This document shows, in pieces, positions 20,326 to 31,577 of a DNA stretch of 64,000 nt. The translations under genes were made by a program, and so were the position numbers. The notes under the pieces were generated by a model that was given only the letters and a program-made list of their open reading frames with translations, ran no database searches and had not been told where the DNA came from. The stretch is taken from contig NZ_JACHDN010000001.1 in assembly GCF_014201095.1 (NCBI RefSeq), positions 3,844,001-3,908,000 on the forward strand, in the 5' to 3' direction. Within the stretch, counting starts at the first letter, position 1. The number at the start of each line of letters is the position of its first letter. Source of the stretch: Cellulomonas hominis. Lineage in GTDB: Bacteria > Actinomycetota > Actinomycetes > Actinomycetales > Cellulomonadaceae.

Positions 20326-20811
20326 TCAGCCCAGCTCGGACGTCCCCGAGTAGAGGTGCAGCACCGGCACCTGCAGGTCCTCGCGCGCCCGGGACGCCCA
20401 GTCGCGGTGGAACGTGTCCTCGAGGGCGTGCGGGTAGGTCACGACGACGACCTCCCGCGCGCCCTCGGACGCGACGGCCTTGCGCAGCGCCGGCAGCGGG
20501 TCGTCGTCCACGACGACCCCGGTGGCGCTGACGCCCGCGGCCTCGAACGCCGCGAGGGAGTCGGCGAGCTGCTCGGCGGCGTCGGCGACGGCCTCGGTCG
20601 GCTTCGGCTCGCGGCCGAGCACGGTGTCGAGGGCGTCGCGCAGCTCGCCGAGGCTGAGCTGGTCGACCAGGGAGACGAGGACGTTGCGCTCCGTGTCGGC
20701 CGGGATGAGGACGCGGTACGCCAGCGTCTCGCCGTCGTGCAGCGAGAGGATGTGGGCGACGTCCGCCGAGGCCAGGGTGTCCTCCGTGAGGACGAGGATG
20801 GTGTCTGTCAC
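20326..20811 (-). CDS. small alpha/beta protein, universal-stress-like fold (uncertain)
   Basis: 161 residues from a GTG whose -10 (TAGTCT) lies seven bases upstream. The start TDTILVLTEDTLASADVA, the mid-region GVSATGVVVDDDPLPALRKA and the end REVVVVTYPHALEDTFHRDW followed by QVPVLHLYSG resemble the alternating strand/helix pattern of universal stress proteins, but the ATP-binding Gly-rich loop is not convincing. I cannot assign a function. It lies downstream of, and its promoter overlaps the stop codon of, the pyrimidine-reductase-like gene. Confidence 0.65.
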   Translation of the reverse strand: MTDTILVLTEDTLASADVAHILSLHDGETLAYRVLIPADTERNVLVSLVDQLSLGELRDALDTVLGREPKPTEAVADAAEQLADSLAAFEAAGVSATGVVVDDDPLPALRKAVASEGAREVVVVTYPHALEDTFHRDWASRAREDLQVPVLHLYSGTSELG

Positions 20812-20818
20812 GCGGTCG

Positions 20819-20824
20819 AGACTA
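20819..20824 (-). promoter_or_regulatory. -10 element of the USP-like gene
   Basis: TAGTCT on the minus strand, seven bases before the GTG start; its first three bases are the TAG stop of the upstream gene. Confidence 0.45.
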
Positions 20825-21610
20825 GCCGCGACCGAGGGTCCAGCGCCCGAGCAGCATGCCGTCGTGGTGCAGCAGGTGCGCCGGGCGGACGGGCAGCGGG
20901 TCCAGCCACTCGGGACCCTGCACGGCGCGCAGCGCGGGCCCCGCGACCAGCAGCGGGCTGGTGGTGAGGCAGAGCTCGTCCACGAGGTCCGCGCGGACCA
21001 GGTCGGTGAGCAGGCGCGGTCCGCCCTCGGCCAGCACCCGGGCCAGGCCGCGCTCCGCGAGGGCCACGAGGGCGGCGCCCAGGTCGACGGTGTCCGCACC
21101 CGTGACCAGCACCCGGTCGGCACCGAGCTCGGCGCGCAGCTCCGCGAGCCGCGGGCAGGCCTCCGTCGTGACGACGTAGGGCGGCCGGTCGGTGCCGCGC
21201 AGGCCCGGGGGCAGGTCGCCCGACGCGGACACCAGGGCCAGCGCGAGCGCGGGGTCCTGGCCCCGGGCCGCGCGGGCCGCGCGCAGGTCGGCGGGCACCG
21301 TCAACGGGGTGTACCCCTCCGCCCGCGCGGTGCCCGCGCCGACCAGCACGACGTCCGCGACGGCCCGCATGACGCGGAACACCCGCCAGTCGGCGGGGCC
21401 GTTGATGCTGCGCGACCGGCCGTCCGGGCCCTGCGCGGCGCCGTCGAGGGTGGCGATCATGTTCGCCCGGACCGCGCTGCTGCGGCCCGGGCGGGCCGCC
21501 GGGTGCGCGTACAGGTCGTGCAGCGCGGGCTCGCAGTCCGCGGGGAGCAGCGTGGCCCCGGCCTGGTCGAGAGGCAGGAGCACGTCCAGGGGCGGCAGGT
21601 CGCGGGGCAT
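20822..21610 (-). CDS. pyrimidine reductase family protein (RibD C-terminal domain)
   Basis: 262 residues, a stand-alone RibD_C/dihydrofolate-reductase-like fold. Visible family features are NMIATLDGAAQGPDGRS (residues about 50-66), the INGPADWRVFRVMRAVADVV helix, GAGTARAEGY for NADP binding, and VLAEGGPRLLTDLVRADLVD near residue 195. RibD reduces a pyrimidine intermediate in riboflavin synthesis; stand-alone actinobacterial copies may reduce other pteridine or pyrimidine substrates, so the substrate is open. A TACCCT -10 lies seven bases upstream of the ATG. Confidence 0.85.
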   Translation of the reverse strand: MPRDLPPLDVLLPLDQAGATLLPADCEPALHDLYAHPAARPGRSSAVRANMIATLDGAAQGPDGRSRSINGPADWRVFRVMRAVADVVLVGAGTARAEGYTPLTVPADLRAARAARGQDPALALALVSASGDLPPGLRGTDRPPYVVTTEACPRLAELRAELGADRVLVTGADTVDLGAALVALAERGLARVLAEGGPRLLTDLVRADLVDELCLTTSPLLVAGPALRAVQGPEWLDPLPVRPAHLLHHDGMLLGRWTLGRG

Positions 21611-21617
21611 GGCCGCC

Positions 21618-21623
21618 AGGGTA
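21618..21623 (-). promoter_or_regulatory. -10 element of the pyrimidine-reductase-like gene
   Basis: TACCCT on the minus strand, seven bases before the ATG. Confidence 0.45.
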
Positions 21624-21670
21624 GCCGCGCGGCGCGCGGGCCCGGCCTCGCCGCCGCGCGCCGCCCGGCC

Positions 21671-21676
21671 TAGGCT
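21671..21676 (+). promoter_or_regulatory. -10 element of zapE
   Basis: TAGGCT eight bases before the GTG start, no Shine-Dalgarno between: leaderless arrangement. Confidence 0.5.
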
Positions 21677-21684
21677 GTCCCGCC

Positions 21685-22725
21685 GTGAGCACCGCCACCC
21701 CCACCACCGCGAGCCTGGCCGAGCGCCGCCCCGAGGTGGCCCCCGACCGGCTGCTGGCCGAGCGCGTCCCGCCGCGGCACTTCGCCGGGGAGTCGTTCGA
21801 CACCTACCGGCCCGACCCCCGGTACCCGAGCCAGCAGGCGGCGCTGGACCGGCTGCGCGCGGTCGCCGGCGAGCTGACCTCCGGCGGCGGCGGGCGGCGC
21901 TGGTTCCGGCGCAAGGCCCCGACGGTGCCGGCCGTGTACCTGGACGGCGGGTTCGGCGTGGGCAAGACCCACCTGCTCGCGTCGCTCGCCCGCGCGGTCG
22001 GACCCGAGGCGTCCGCGTACGGGACGTTCGTGGAGTACACGAACCTCGTGGGGGCGCTCGGGTTCCGGCCGACCGTGGACGCTCTCGCCGGGCGGCGCCT
22101 GGTCTGCATCGACGAGTTCGAGCTCGACGACCCCGGCGACACCGTGCTGATGTCCCGGCTGCTGCGCGAGCTCACCGACCGCGGCGTGGCCCTGGCGGCG
22201 ACGTCGAACACCCTGCCCGAGTCGCTGGGCGAGGGGCGGTTCGCCGCCGACGACTTCCTGCGCGAGATCCAGGACCTCGCGGGCCGGTTCGAGGTGCTGC
22301 GCATCGACGGCCAGGACTACCGGCAGCGGGCCACCGTGACCGACGCCCCCGGCCTGGACGACGACGCGGTGCGCGCCGCCGTCTCCGGGGTGCCGGGCGC
22401 GACGCTCGACGACTTCGCGGGGCTGCTGCGGCACCTGGCGAGCGTGCACCCCTCCCGGTACGGGGCGCTGCTGGACGGCGTGGACCTCGTGGGCCTCACC
22501 GGGGTCGGGCCGGTGCCGGACCAGGACGTCGCGCTGCGGCTCGTGGTGCTCGTGGACCGGCTGTACGACCGGGACGTGCCGGTGCTGCTCGGCGGCGCGG
22601 GGGAGTCCGCGCTGTTCACGGAGCAGATGCTCGCCGGCGGCTACCGCAAGAAGTACTTCCGCGCCCTGTCCCGCCTGGGCGCCCTCGCGGAGCGCGGCCG
22701 CGAGGAGGCCGCGGCCCGCGCGTAG
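21685..22725 (+). CDS. zapE: ZapE/AFG1-family AAA-type ATPase
   Basis: 346-residue cytosolic P-loop ATPase. Walker A is GGFGVGKTH (about residue 90-98), Walker B is LVCIDEFELDDPGD, and the sensor-like ATSNTLPESL follows, all typical of ZapE/AFG1. In proteobacteria ZapE associates with the Z-ring during division; the mitochondrial homologue is linked to membrane protein quality control. The actinobacterial role has not been established as far as I know. It starts at a GTG only eight bases after the -10 element and converges on treZ with a 12-base gap. Confidence 0.87.
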   Translation: MSTATPTTASLAERRPEVAPDRLLAERVPPRHFAGESFDTYRPDPRYPSQQAALDRLRAVAGELTSGGGGRRWFRRKAPTVPAVYLDGGFGVGKTHLLASLARAVGPEASAYGTFVEYTNLVGALGFRPTVDALAGRRLVCIDEFELDDPGDTVLMSRLLRELTDRGVALAATSNTLPESLGEGRFAADDFLREIQDLAGRFEVLRIDGQDYRQRATVTDAPGLDDDAVRAAVSGVPGATLDDFAGLLRHLASVHPSRYGALLDGVDLVGLTGVGPVPDQDVALRLVVLVDRLYDRDVPVLLGGAGESALFTEQMLAGGYRKKYFRALSRLGALAERGREEAAARA

Positions 22726-22737
22726 CCGGCCCCCGGC

Positions 22738-24573
22738 TCAGGCCAGGACCGCCACCGAGCGGGCGCCGAGGACCGCCGAGGGCGGGGCGCCGTCCGGGCC
22801 GGCGGGCAGGACGCGGGCCGTCGTCCACGCCGCGCGGACCGTGAGGTCCGTGCGGGTCGTCGCCAGGGGGATGACCCGCTCCGCGTCGGCGAGGTTCACC
22901 ACCACCCGGGCCTCGCCGCGGTGCAGCACCAGCCAGTCCGCCCACGCACCGTCCACCGGCTCCGCGTCCGGCGCCCACGTGAGGTCGGTGCCGGCCCGGT
23001 CCCCGGACGCCAGGTCCGGGACCTCCCGGCGCAGCGCGACCAGCCGCCGGTACCAGTCGAGCATCCGGACGTGGCCGGGCAGGCCGGGCTCGTCCCAGTC
23101 CAGCCGGCTGGCCGCGTGGGTCGCGGGGTCCTGCGGGTCCGGCACCCGGAACGTCGCCTCGTCCTCGCCGTACATCGCCGCCCAGCCGTGCCCGCCGAAC
23201 TCCCGGGCCCGGCCCTCCCGCACGGCCTGCGCGAGCTCCGGCTCGGGGTGGTCGGTGACGTACATCCACGGGGTGCGGGCGCCCCACTCCTCGCCCATGA
23301 ACAGCATCGGCGTGTACGGGGACAGCAGCACCAGCGCGGCCGACGCGGCGAGCGCGCCGTCGTCCAGAGCCGCCGTCGGCCGGTCGCCGAGCGCGCGGTT
23401 GCCCACCTGGTCGTGGTCCGAGCCGAACACGACGAACCGGTGCCCGTCGACCTCCGGCGGCACGGGCCGGCCCCAGTCGCGTCCGCGGAACGTCGAGTAC
23501 CCGCCGTCGTGCACGAACACGTCGCGCAGCGCCTTGCGCAGGGTCTCCGGCGCGCCGAAGTCGACGTAGTACCCGTGCCGCTCGCCGGTGAGCAGGGCGT
23601 GCAGCGCGTGGTGCACGTCGTCCGCCCACTGCGCGGTCATGCCCCAGCCGCCCTCGGCGGTCGGGGTGACGCTCACGGGGTCGTTGAGGTCCACCTCGGC
23701 GATGAGGGACAGGGGGCGGCCGACCTCGGCGGACAGCGCGGCCACCTCGTCGGCGAGCTGCGCCAGCACGTGCCGGGGCGAGTCGTCCACCAGGGCGTGC
23801 ACGGCGTCGAGCCGCAGCGCGTCCACGTGGAAGTCGCGCAGCCAGCGCAGCGCCGAGTCGACGATCCACCGGCGCACCTGCTCGGCGCCGTCGCCGTCGA
23901 GGTTGATCGCCGCGCCCCACGGGGTGTGGTGCGCCTCGGTGAAGTAGGGGCCGAACTCGCCCAGGTAGTTGCCGGACGGCCCCAGGTGGTTGTGGACGAC
24001 GTCGAGGCACACCGCGAGCCCGGCCGCGTGCGCCGCGTCGACGAACCGCTGCAGGGCCGCGGGGCCGCCGTACGGCTCGTGCACCCCGTAGAGCCCGACG
24101 CCGTCGTAGCCCCAGCCGTGCACGCCGTTGAACGGGGCGACGGGCAGCAGCTCGACGACCTCGACGCCCAGCGCGGCCAGGTGGTCCAGGCGCGCGGCCG
24201 CCGCGTCGAGCGTGCCCTCGGGCGTGTAGGTGCCGACGTGCAGCTCGTAGACCACGGCGCCGCGCACGTCCCGGCCGCCCCAGCCCGCGTCGGACCAGGC
24301 GTGCCGGGACGCGTCGAACACCCGCGAGGGGCCGTGCACGCCGGCGGGCTGCCACGGGCTGCGGGGGTCCGGGCGCGGGTCGCCGCCGTCCAGCACGAAC
24401 GCGTAGTCCGTGCCGTGCGGGAGGTCGCGGTCCGCGGACCACCAGCCGTCGTCGCCCCGGGTCAGCGGGACGGACTCCGCCCCGCCGTCGTCGGCGGCGG
24501 GCAGGTGCAGGGCGACGTCGCGGGCGGCGGGCGCCCAGACGGCGCCGGGCGGCCGGATGCGGGGGGCTGTCAT
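22738..24573 (-). CDS. treZ: malto-oligosyltrehalose trehalohydrolase
   Basis: 611-residue GH13 enzyme that releases trehalose from the malto-oligosyltrehalose made by TreY. An N-terminal beta-sandwich (residues 1-95) precedes the barrel, which has VHNHLGPSGNYL, the nucleophile in FHVDALRLDAVHAL, the acid/base Glu in LIAEVDLND and the third acid in VFGSDHDQVGNRA. Length is slightly above the usual 580-600. The ATG overlaps the TreY stop (ATGA), so it is the last gene of the glgX-treY-treZ unit. Cytoplasmic; trehalose is a compatible solute and reserve. Confidence 0.95.
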   Translation of the reverse strand: MTAPRIRPPGAVWAPAARDVALHLPAADDGGAESVPLTRGDDGWWSADRDLPHGTDYAFVLDGGDPRPDPRSPWQPAGVHGPSRVFDASRHAWSDAGWGGRDVRGAVVYELHVGTYTPEGTLDAAAARLDHLAALGVEVVELLPVAPFNGVHGWGYDGVGLYGVHEPYGGPAALQRFVDAAHAAGLAVCLDVVHNHLGPSGNYLGEFGPYFTEAHHTPWGAAINLDGDGAEQVRRWIVDSALRWLRDFHVDALRLDAVHALVDDSPRHVLAQLADEVAALSAEVGRPLSLIAEVDLNDPVSVTPTAEGGWGMTAQWADDVHHALHALLTGERHGYYVDFGAPETLRKALRDVFVHDGGYSTFRGRDWGRPVPPEVDGHRFVVFGSDHDQVGNRALGDRPTAALDDGALAASAALVLLSPYTPMLFMGEEWGARTPWMYVTDHPEPELAQAVREGRAREFGGHGWAAMYGEDEATFRVPDPQDPATHAASRLDWDEPGLPGHVRMLDWYRRLVALRREVPDLASGDRAGTDLTWAPDAEPVDGAWADWLVLHRGEARVVVNLADAERVIPLATTRTDLTVRAAWTTARVLPAGPDGAPPSAVLGARSVAVLA

Positions 24574-27097
24574 GCGTCGGTCCTCCTCACCAGCAGGGCG
24601 ACGGGCAGTCGGTCGAGCAGGGCGGCCAGCGGGCGCACCCCGCCGTCGACCGGCCGGTCCGCGAGCACGTCGTGCCAGTCGCCGTCCGGCAGGGCGACGG
24701 TGTGGTCCGCCCAGCCGCCGAGCCGGTCCACCATCGCCGCCAGCCGGGTGGCCACCACGGCGACCCGGGGCTCGCCGTCCGCGGTGCGGGCGAACGTCAG
24801 CACGTGCCCGGTCGAGTGCGGCAGCGGGGCGAACCCGGCGCCCGGGCCGACGAACGCCTCCGGCAGGTCCCGGCGCAGCCGGAGCGCCCGGGAGGTCACC
24901 AGCAGCTTCTCGTCGGCCAGGTCCCGCGGGCCCGCGCCCTCGTCCAGCCGCGCCAGCCGGGCGGCGAGCGCGCCGGTGTCGACGGGCCGGCGGTTGTCCG
25001 GGTCGACGAGCGCGACGGCCGGGACCTCGGTGCCCTGGTAGACGTCCGCGACGCCCGGGAGCGTGAGCTGCACGAGCTTCTGCCCGAGCGTCGCCGCCCG
25101 GACGGCGTCCCGCGTGCGGTGCTCCCACTCGGCGAACAGCTCCGCGACCCGCGGGTCGGCCAGCGCCTGCGCGGCGGCGTCCAGCACCGCGCGCTCGTAC
25201 GCCTCGTCCGGGGTGATCCACGACGTGCGGTCCTTCGCCTCGCGCGTCGCCTTGGTCAGGTACTCCGCGAGCCGGTCGCCGCCGATCGGCCCGTCCGCGG
25301 TCCACGTGCCCGCGAGGGTCTGCCACAGCAGGTTCTCCGTGCGGCCGTCCAGCAGGGCGCTGCGATACGGGGCGGACGCGGCGCGCAGCCGGCCGACGAG
25401 GTCAGCCCACTCCACCGGCAGCTCGGACAGCACCCCGAGCCGCGCCCGGACGTCCTCGCTGCGCTTGGTGTCGTGCGTGGACAGCGTCGTCATGCCGAGC
25501 GGCGTCTGCTGCTGCGCCCGGGCCGCCCACGCGAGCAGCTCGGTGGGGGACAGGGCGAACCTCCCGGGCTCGCCGCCGACCTCGGTCAGGGCGACGAGCT
25601 GGGTCCACCGGTAGAACGCGGTGTCCTCCACGCCCTTGGCCATCACCGCGCCGCACACCTGCTGGAAGCGCACCACGAGCTCGTCGCGCTGCGGCTCCCG
25701 GGTCCGGCCGGCGCTGCCCACCTCGCGGCCGAGCAGCAGGTCCACGAGCACGTCCATCGTCGCGGCGCGCTCGGGGGACAGGCGCTCGCGGGCGATCCGG
25801 GCGGCGGACTCGAGGGCCTCGACGTCGGTCGCGTGCGGGGTGCTGCCGGGCGCGACGTAGGCGCGGTACCGGTCCATCGCCACGAGCAGCTCGACCAGGC
25901 AGTCGTGCAGCGACCGCCAGGTGTGGTCCCGCAGGCGCAGGTCGCCGCGGCACACCTCGGCGGCGAGCTCGGTCAGCCGATACACCTCGGCGTACAGCGC
26001 CCGGTCGACGACCTGCCGCTTCGCGTCGTCCACGATCTCCGGCAGCGCGTCGGAGGAGTCGCCGGTGAGCCGGTGCATGAGCGCCCCGAGCCGCGCGCCG
26101 CCGCCCGGGTCCACGAACGCCTGCTGGATCCGCCACAGCGCCTCGTAGCCGGTGGTGCCGGCGGTCTCCCAGTCGGCGGGCAGCTCCTCGTCGCCCTGCA
26201 GGATCTTCTCGACGACGACCCACGCGCCGCCGGACTTCTCCCGCAGCCGCTCGAGGTAGCCGCCGGGGTCGGCCAGACCGTCGGGGTGGTCGATCCGCAG
26301 GCCGTCGAGCACGCCCTCGTCCAGCAGCCGCAGCACCAGGGCGTGCGTGGCGTCGAACACCGCCGGGTCCTCGACCCGGATCGCGGCGAGCGTGCCCACG
26401 TCGAAGAACCGCCGGTAGTTCAGCTCCTCGTCCGCGACCCGCCAGTACGCCAGCCGGTAGTGCTGGCGCTCCAGCAGCTCGGCGAGCGGCAGCGCCTCGG
26501 TGCCGGGCCGGACCGGGAACGCGTGGTCGTAGTAGCGCAGCACCCACTGCGGCTCGTCGCCGTGGCCCGGGACGACCTCGTGCTCCAGGTGCAGCTCGCC
26601 CGAGGCGAGGACGGTGCCGATCCGGTCGCCGAGCACGGGCATGAGCACGTCGCCCGCTCCCGCCGACCAGTCCACGTCGAACCAGGACGCGTACGGCGAC
26701 TCCGGGCCCTCCGCGAGCACGGACCACAGCGCCCGGTTGTGCCACACGGGGGTCGGGACGGCCATGTGGTTCGGCACGATGTCCAGCACCAGGCCGAGGC
26801 CCGCGGCGTGCGCGGCGTCCGCGAGCCGGCGCAGGGCCGGCTCCCCGCCGATGACGGGGGAGACCTCGTCGTGGTCGACGACGTCGTACCCGTGCGTCGA
26901 ACCCGGGGCCGCGGTGAGGATCGGGGACAGGTAGACGTGCGTCACCCCGAGCGTCGCCAGGTACGGCACCCGCTCCGCGACGTCGTCCAGCGTCAGGTCC
27001 GCACCGAGCTGCACCCGGTAGGTGGACGTCGGCACCGGGCGGCCGGGCGCGGGGAGCCGGCGCGACGGGGTGCGGGCCTCGGGCCCGCGGTCGACGC

Positions 27098-27101
<4 letters not shown>
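24570..27101 (-). CDS. treY: malto-oligosyltrehalose synthase
   Basis: 843-residue GH13 intramolecular transglucosidase that turns the reducing-end alpha-1,4 bond of a maltodextrin into an alpha,alpha-1,1 bond. Recognised by PTSTYRVQLGADLTLDDVAE at the start, VTHVYLSPILTAAPGSTHGYD, VLDIVPNHMA, the nucleophile region LDGLRIDHPDGLADP, the acid in VVEKILQGDEELP, and TTLSTHDTKRSEDVRAR. The GTG at 27101 overlaps the glgX stop by four bases. Substrate is supplied by GlgX debranching; product goes to TreZ. Confidence 0.95.
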
Positions 27102-29317
<2,216 letters not shown>

Positions 29318-29521
29318 GCGGTTCGTCCTCCGGGGGGCGTTCGGTGCTACCGGGCGGTCGGTGCCCAGGTGCACAGCGTGCCAGGGGTACCCCCAGGTCC
29401 GCAGGACGAACGCCGCCGGGGCCGTCCGGGTGGGTGGGTGCCGGGGTTTCACCCGAGGTCACCGGCCCGTTCACTCCGACGGACTATCGCATATCGGGCA
29501 AATCGGACGCATGCTCGACGC

Positions 29522-29728
29522 ATGGACGGGGACGAGGCGCGGGTGGTCATCACCAACGCGGACATCGCGGCGGCGAAGCGCGACTGGCAGCTCGCGCGCT
29601 CCCGCGGCGACCTCCCCGACCGGATCGACGCCGCGTACGACCTCTACCGCCGCCTCGTCTCGGCCCAGGCCCAGCAGATCGCCGACACGTTCCGCGCCAC
29701 CGGCGCCCTCCGCGCCGACCAGGGCTGA
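29522..29728 (+). CDS. small conserved-looking hypothetical protein
   Basis: 68 residues, charged and mostly helical in appearance (ITNADIAAAKRDWQLARSRG, then IDAAYDLYRRLVSAQAQQIA). No membrane segment, signal or metal motif. I do not recognise a family. The coding frame is supported by strong third-position GC and by its being the only sensible frame between glgX and the repeat region; the start is uncertain because no Shine-Dalgarno precedes the ATG. Confidence 0.6.
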   Translation: MDGDEARVVITNADIAAAKRDWQLARSRGDLPDRIDAAYDLYRRLVSAQAQQIADTFRATGALRADQG

Positions 29729-29800
29729 CGGCCGCGGGGCCGGGTGCGGCCCGCCCTTTCGTGGGGCGCGCGTGCGGGCCGCGCGCGGGGCCTGTGCGCT

Positions 29801-29870
29801 GCGGGGCATGTGGCGTGCAGTCGGGGTACCGCGCGGCATGCCCGGTCGTCCGGATGGTGCCCCCTCGGCA
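29801..29870 (+). repeat. 70-bp direct repeat, copy 1
   Basis: First copy of a 70-bp sequence repeated at 29954-30023 with a single T/C difference (position 29849). It contains nested palindromes: GGTACC, CCGCGCGG, GGCATGCC, and a 7-bp stem GGGCATG (29804-29810) with CATGCCC (29837-29843); GGGGCA and TGCCCC lie near the ends. The 316-base gap 29729-30044 holds only this repeat pair and a GC-rich spacer; I see no gene in it. Confidence 0.9.
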
Positions 29871-29953
29871 CGGAGGCTCTGCTCTGCCGGGCGCGGTGCC
29901 TGTGCGGGGCCGGCGTGCCGGCGTGCGCTCCAGGTGTGCGCCCGCCAGGCGCC

Positions 29954-30023
29954 GCGGGGCATGTGGCGTGCAGTCGGGGTACCGCGCGGCATGCCCGGTC
30001 GCCCGGATGGTGCCCCCTCGGCA
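29954..30023 (+). repeat. 70-bp direct repeat, copy 2
   Basis: Second copy, 69 of 70 bases identical to 29801-29870, offset 153 bases. The flanks of the two copies are not alike, so the boundaries at GCGGGGCATG and CCCCTCGGCA appear sharp. It ends 22 bases before the stop codon of pncA on the opposite strand. Confidence 0.9.
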
Positions 30024-30044
30024 GCGCGGGGGCGCGGGCGAGCG

Positions 30045-30680
30045 TCAGAGGGCGGCGGACGTCGTCAGGGTGACGCCGGCCGCCGACAGGCGGGTGAGGG
30101 CGTCGATCGTCGTGCGGACGCCGACGCCCGCGGTGAGGTCCGTGAGGACCCGGACGTCGAAGCCGGCGTCCCGGGCGTCCAGGGCGGTGGCGGTCACGCA
30201 GTGGTCGGTCGCGAGGCCCACGACGTCGACGCCCTCCGCCCCGGCCGCGCGCAGGGCGTCCGCCAGGCCCGCGGGGGCGGCGTCGGCCAGGGCGCCGGCC
30301 TCGGCGGCGGACTCGTGCGCCGGCTGCACCGCGCCCGCGAAGCCCGAGTAGTCCTGCCGCCCCTGGCCCTTGCGGACGTGCACGGTGCCGTCCGGCAGGC
30401 GCAGCGCCGGGTGGTACGCGGCACCGACGGTGTCCCGGACGCAGTGCTCCGGCCAGGTGGTCACGTAGTCGGGGTCCGCGCCGACGGCGAAGTGCCCGGC
30501 GTTGGAGTCGGGGAGGGGCTCGTGCCAGTCGGCGGTGGCGACGACCATGTCGTAGGCGGACGCGGCACGCGCGAGGAACGCGGTGACCCGCTCGGCCACC
30601 GCCGCGCCGCCGGTGACCGCGAGGGACCCGCCCTCGCAGAAGTCGTTCTGCACGTCCACCACGATCAGCGCCCGGCCCAC
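30045..30680 (-). CDS. pncA: nicotinamidase (isochorismatase fold)
   Basis: 211 residues. It deamidates nicotinamide to nicotinate in NAD salvage. Catalytic triad Asp9 (VVDVQNDFCEGG), Lys104 (VHVRKGQG) and Cys161 (GLATDHCVTATALDA); the metal-site residues Asp51 and His53 lie in TADWHEP, with another His near residue 63. Start GTG 30680 is chosen because GGGAGGA lies at the right distance; upstream codons in frame read as non-conserved Arg/Gly-rich sequence. Likely a single-gene transcript. Confidence 0.93.
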   Translation of the reverse strand: MGRALIVVDVQNDFCEGGSLAVTGGAAVAERVTAFLARAASAYDMVVATADWHEPLPDSNAGHFAVGADPDYVTTWPEHCVRDTVGAAYHPALRLPDGTVHVRKGQGRQDYSGFAGAVQPAHESAAEAGALADAAPAGLADALRAAGAEGVDVVGLATDHCVTATALDARDAGFDVRVLTDLTAGVGVRTTIDALTRLSAAGVTLTTSAAL

Positions 30681-30735
30681 GGCGATCCTCCCGTCGCGGC
30701 GGCCCGCCCGGTGCGCGCCGCCCGCGCCCACTCTA

Positions 30736-30791
30736 GGCAGCGCGGCTCAGGCAGGAGGGCTCAGGCAGCGCGGCTCAGGCAGCGCGGCGGG
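30736..30791. repeat. 14-bp tandem repeat spanning a stop codon
   Basis: Four consecutive 14-base units: GGCAGCGCGGCTCA, GGCAGGAGGGCTCA, GGCAGCGCGGCTCA, GGCAGCGCGGCGGG. The third unit carries the stop codon of the minus-strand methyltransferase gene (30775-30777) and the fourth encodes its last residues. Confidence 0.85.
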
Positions 30792-31554
30792 CGACGACGG
30801 CGGTGCCGTCCACGTCCTCGTCCCGGACGACCTCGGCGTCCAGCCCGGCAGCCGTGCAGGCGGCGAGCGTGGCCGGGGCCTGCCGTGGGCTGGTCTCGAT
30901 CAGCAGCCGGCCGCCGGGCGCGAGCCACCGGGGCGCCGCGGCGGCCACCCGGCGGTGCAGGTCGACGCCGTCCGCGCCGCCGTCGAGGGCCGTGCGGGGC
31001 TCGTGCTCTCGGGCCTCGGCGGGCATGTGCGCGATCTCCGCGGTCGGCACGTAGGGGGCGTTGGCGACGAGCACGTCCACCCGGCCGCCGAGCGCGTCGG
31101 GCAGCGGGGCGTCGAGGTCCCCGAGCAGCACGGTCGCGCGCGACCCGAGGTTCGCCCGGGCGCACGCCACCGCGGCCGGGTCGAGGTCCGCCGCCCACAG
31201 CCGCACGTCCGGCCGCTCCGCGAGCACCGCCAGCCCCACCGCGCCGGTGCCGCAGCACAGGTCCACGACCCGCGCGCCGCGCGGCAGACCGGACAGCGCC
31301 GCCGCGACCAGCACACCCGTCCGCGCCCGAGGCACGAACACGCCCGGCGCGACCCCGACGCGGAGCCCGCGGAACGCCGCCCAGCCGACGACCTGCTCCA
31401 GCGGCTCGCCGGCCACCCGGCGCGCGGTCATCGCCTCGAGCGCGGCGGCGTCGGGCGCCTCGGCGACGAGCAGCGCGGCCTCGTCCTCGGCGAACACGCA
31501 CCCCGCGGCACGCAGCCGCGCCACGAGGGCGGCGGGCGGAGCGGCACGGTTCAC
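30775..31554 (-). CDS. PrmC/HemK-like N5-glutamine methyltransferase (putative)
   Basis: 259-residue SAM-dependent methyltransferase. The SAM site is VVDLCCGTGAVGLAVLAE (about residue 105) and the catalytic-loop motif reads VANAPYVP, a NAPY variant of the NPPY motif that binds the target amide in PrmC/HemK enzymes. The N-terminal helical part (residues 5-75) matches PrmC layout. Because true prfA-linked PrmC is normally beside prfA, this is likely a second, paralogous enzyme with an unknown target. The GTG start at 31554 is supported by TACATT eight bases upstream (leaderless). Confidence 0.8.
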   Translation of the reverse strand: MNRAAPPAALVARLRAAGCVFAEDEAALLVAEAPDAAALEAMTARRVAGEPLEQVVGWAAFRGLRVGVAPGVFVPRARTGVLVAAALSGLPRGARVVDLCCGTGAVGLAVLAERPDVRLWAADLDPAAVACARANLGSRATVLLGDLDAPLPDALGGRVDVLVANAPYVPTAEIAHMPAEAREHEPRTALDGGADGVDLHRRVAAAAPRWLAPGGRLLIETSPRQAPATLAACTAAGLDAEVVRDEDVDGTAVVARRAA

Positions 31555-31562
31555 GGACCGTG

Positions 31563-31568
31563 AATGTA
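31563..31568 (-). promoter_or_regulatory. -10 element of the methyltransferase gene
   Basis: TACATT on the minus strand, eight bases before the GTG. It lies in the 23-base gap after arcA. Confidence 0.45.
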
Positions 31569-31577
31569 CGCCGCCCG

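Noticed and set aside
29801..30023. CRISPR array
   Set aside because: Only two copies, 70 bases long, without equal spacers or cas genes.
29743..30073. Protein-coding frame across the 70-bp repeats
   Set aside because: Open only because the sequence is GC-rich; composition is Cys/Arg/Gly-rich noise, frames differ in quality, and no start signal is present.
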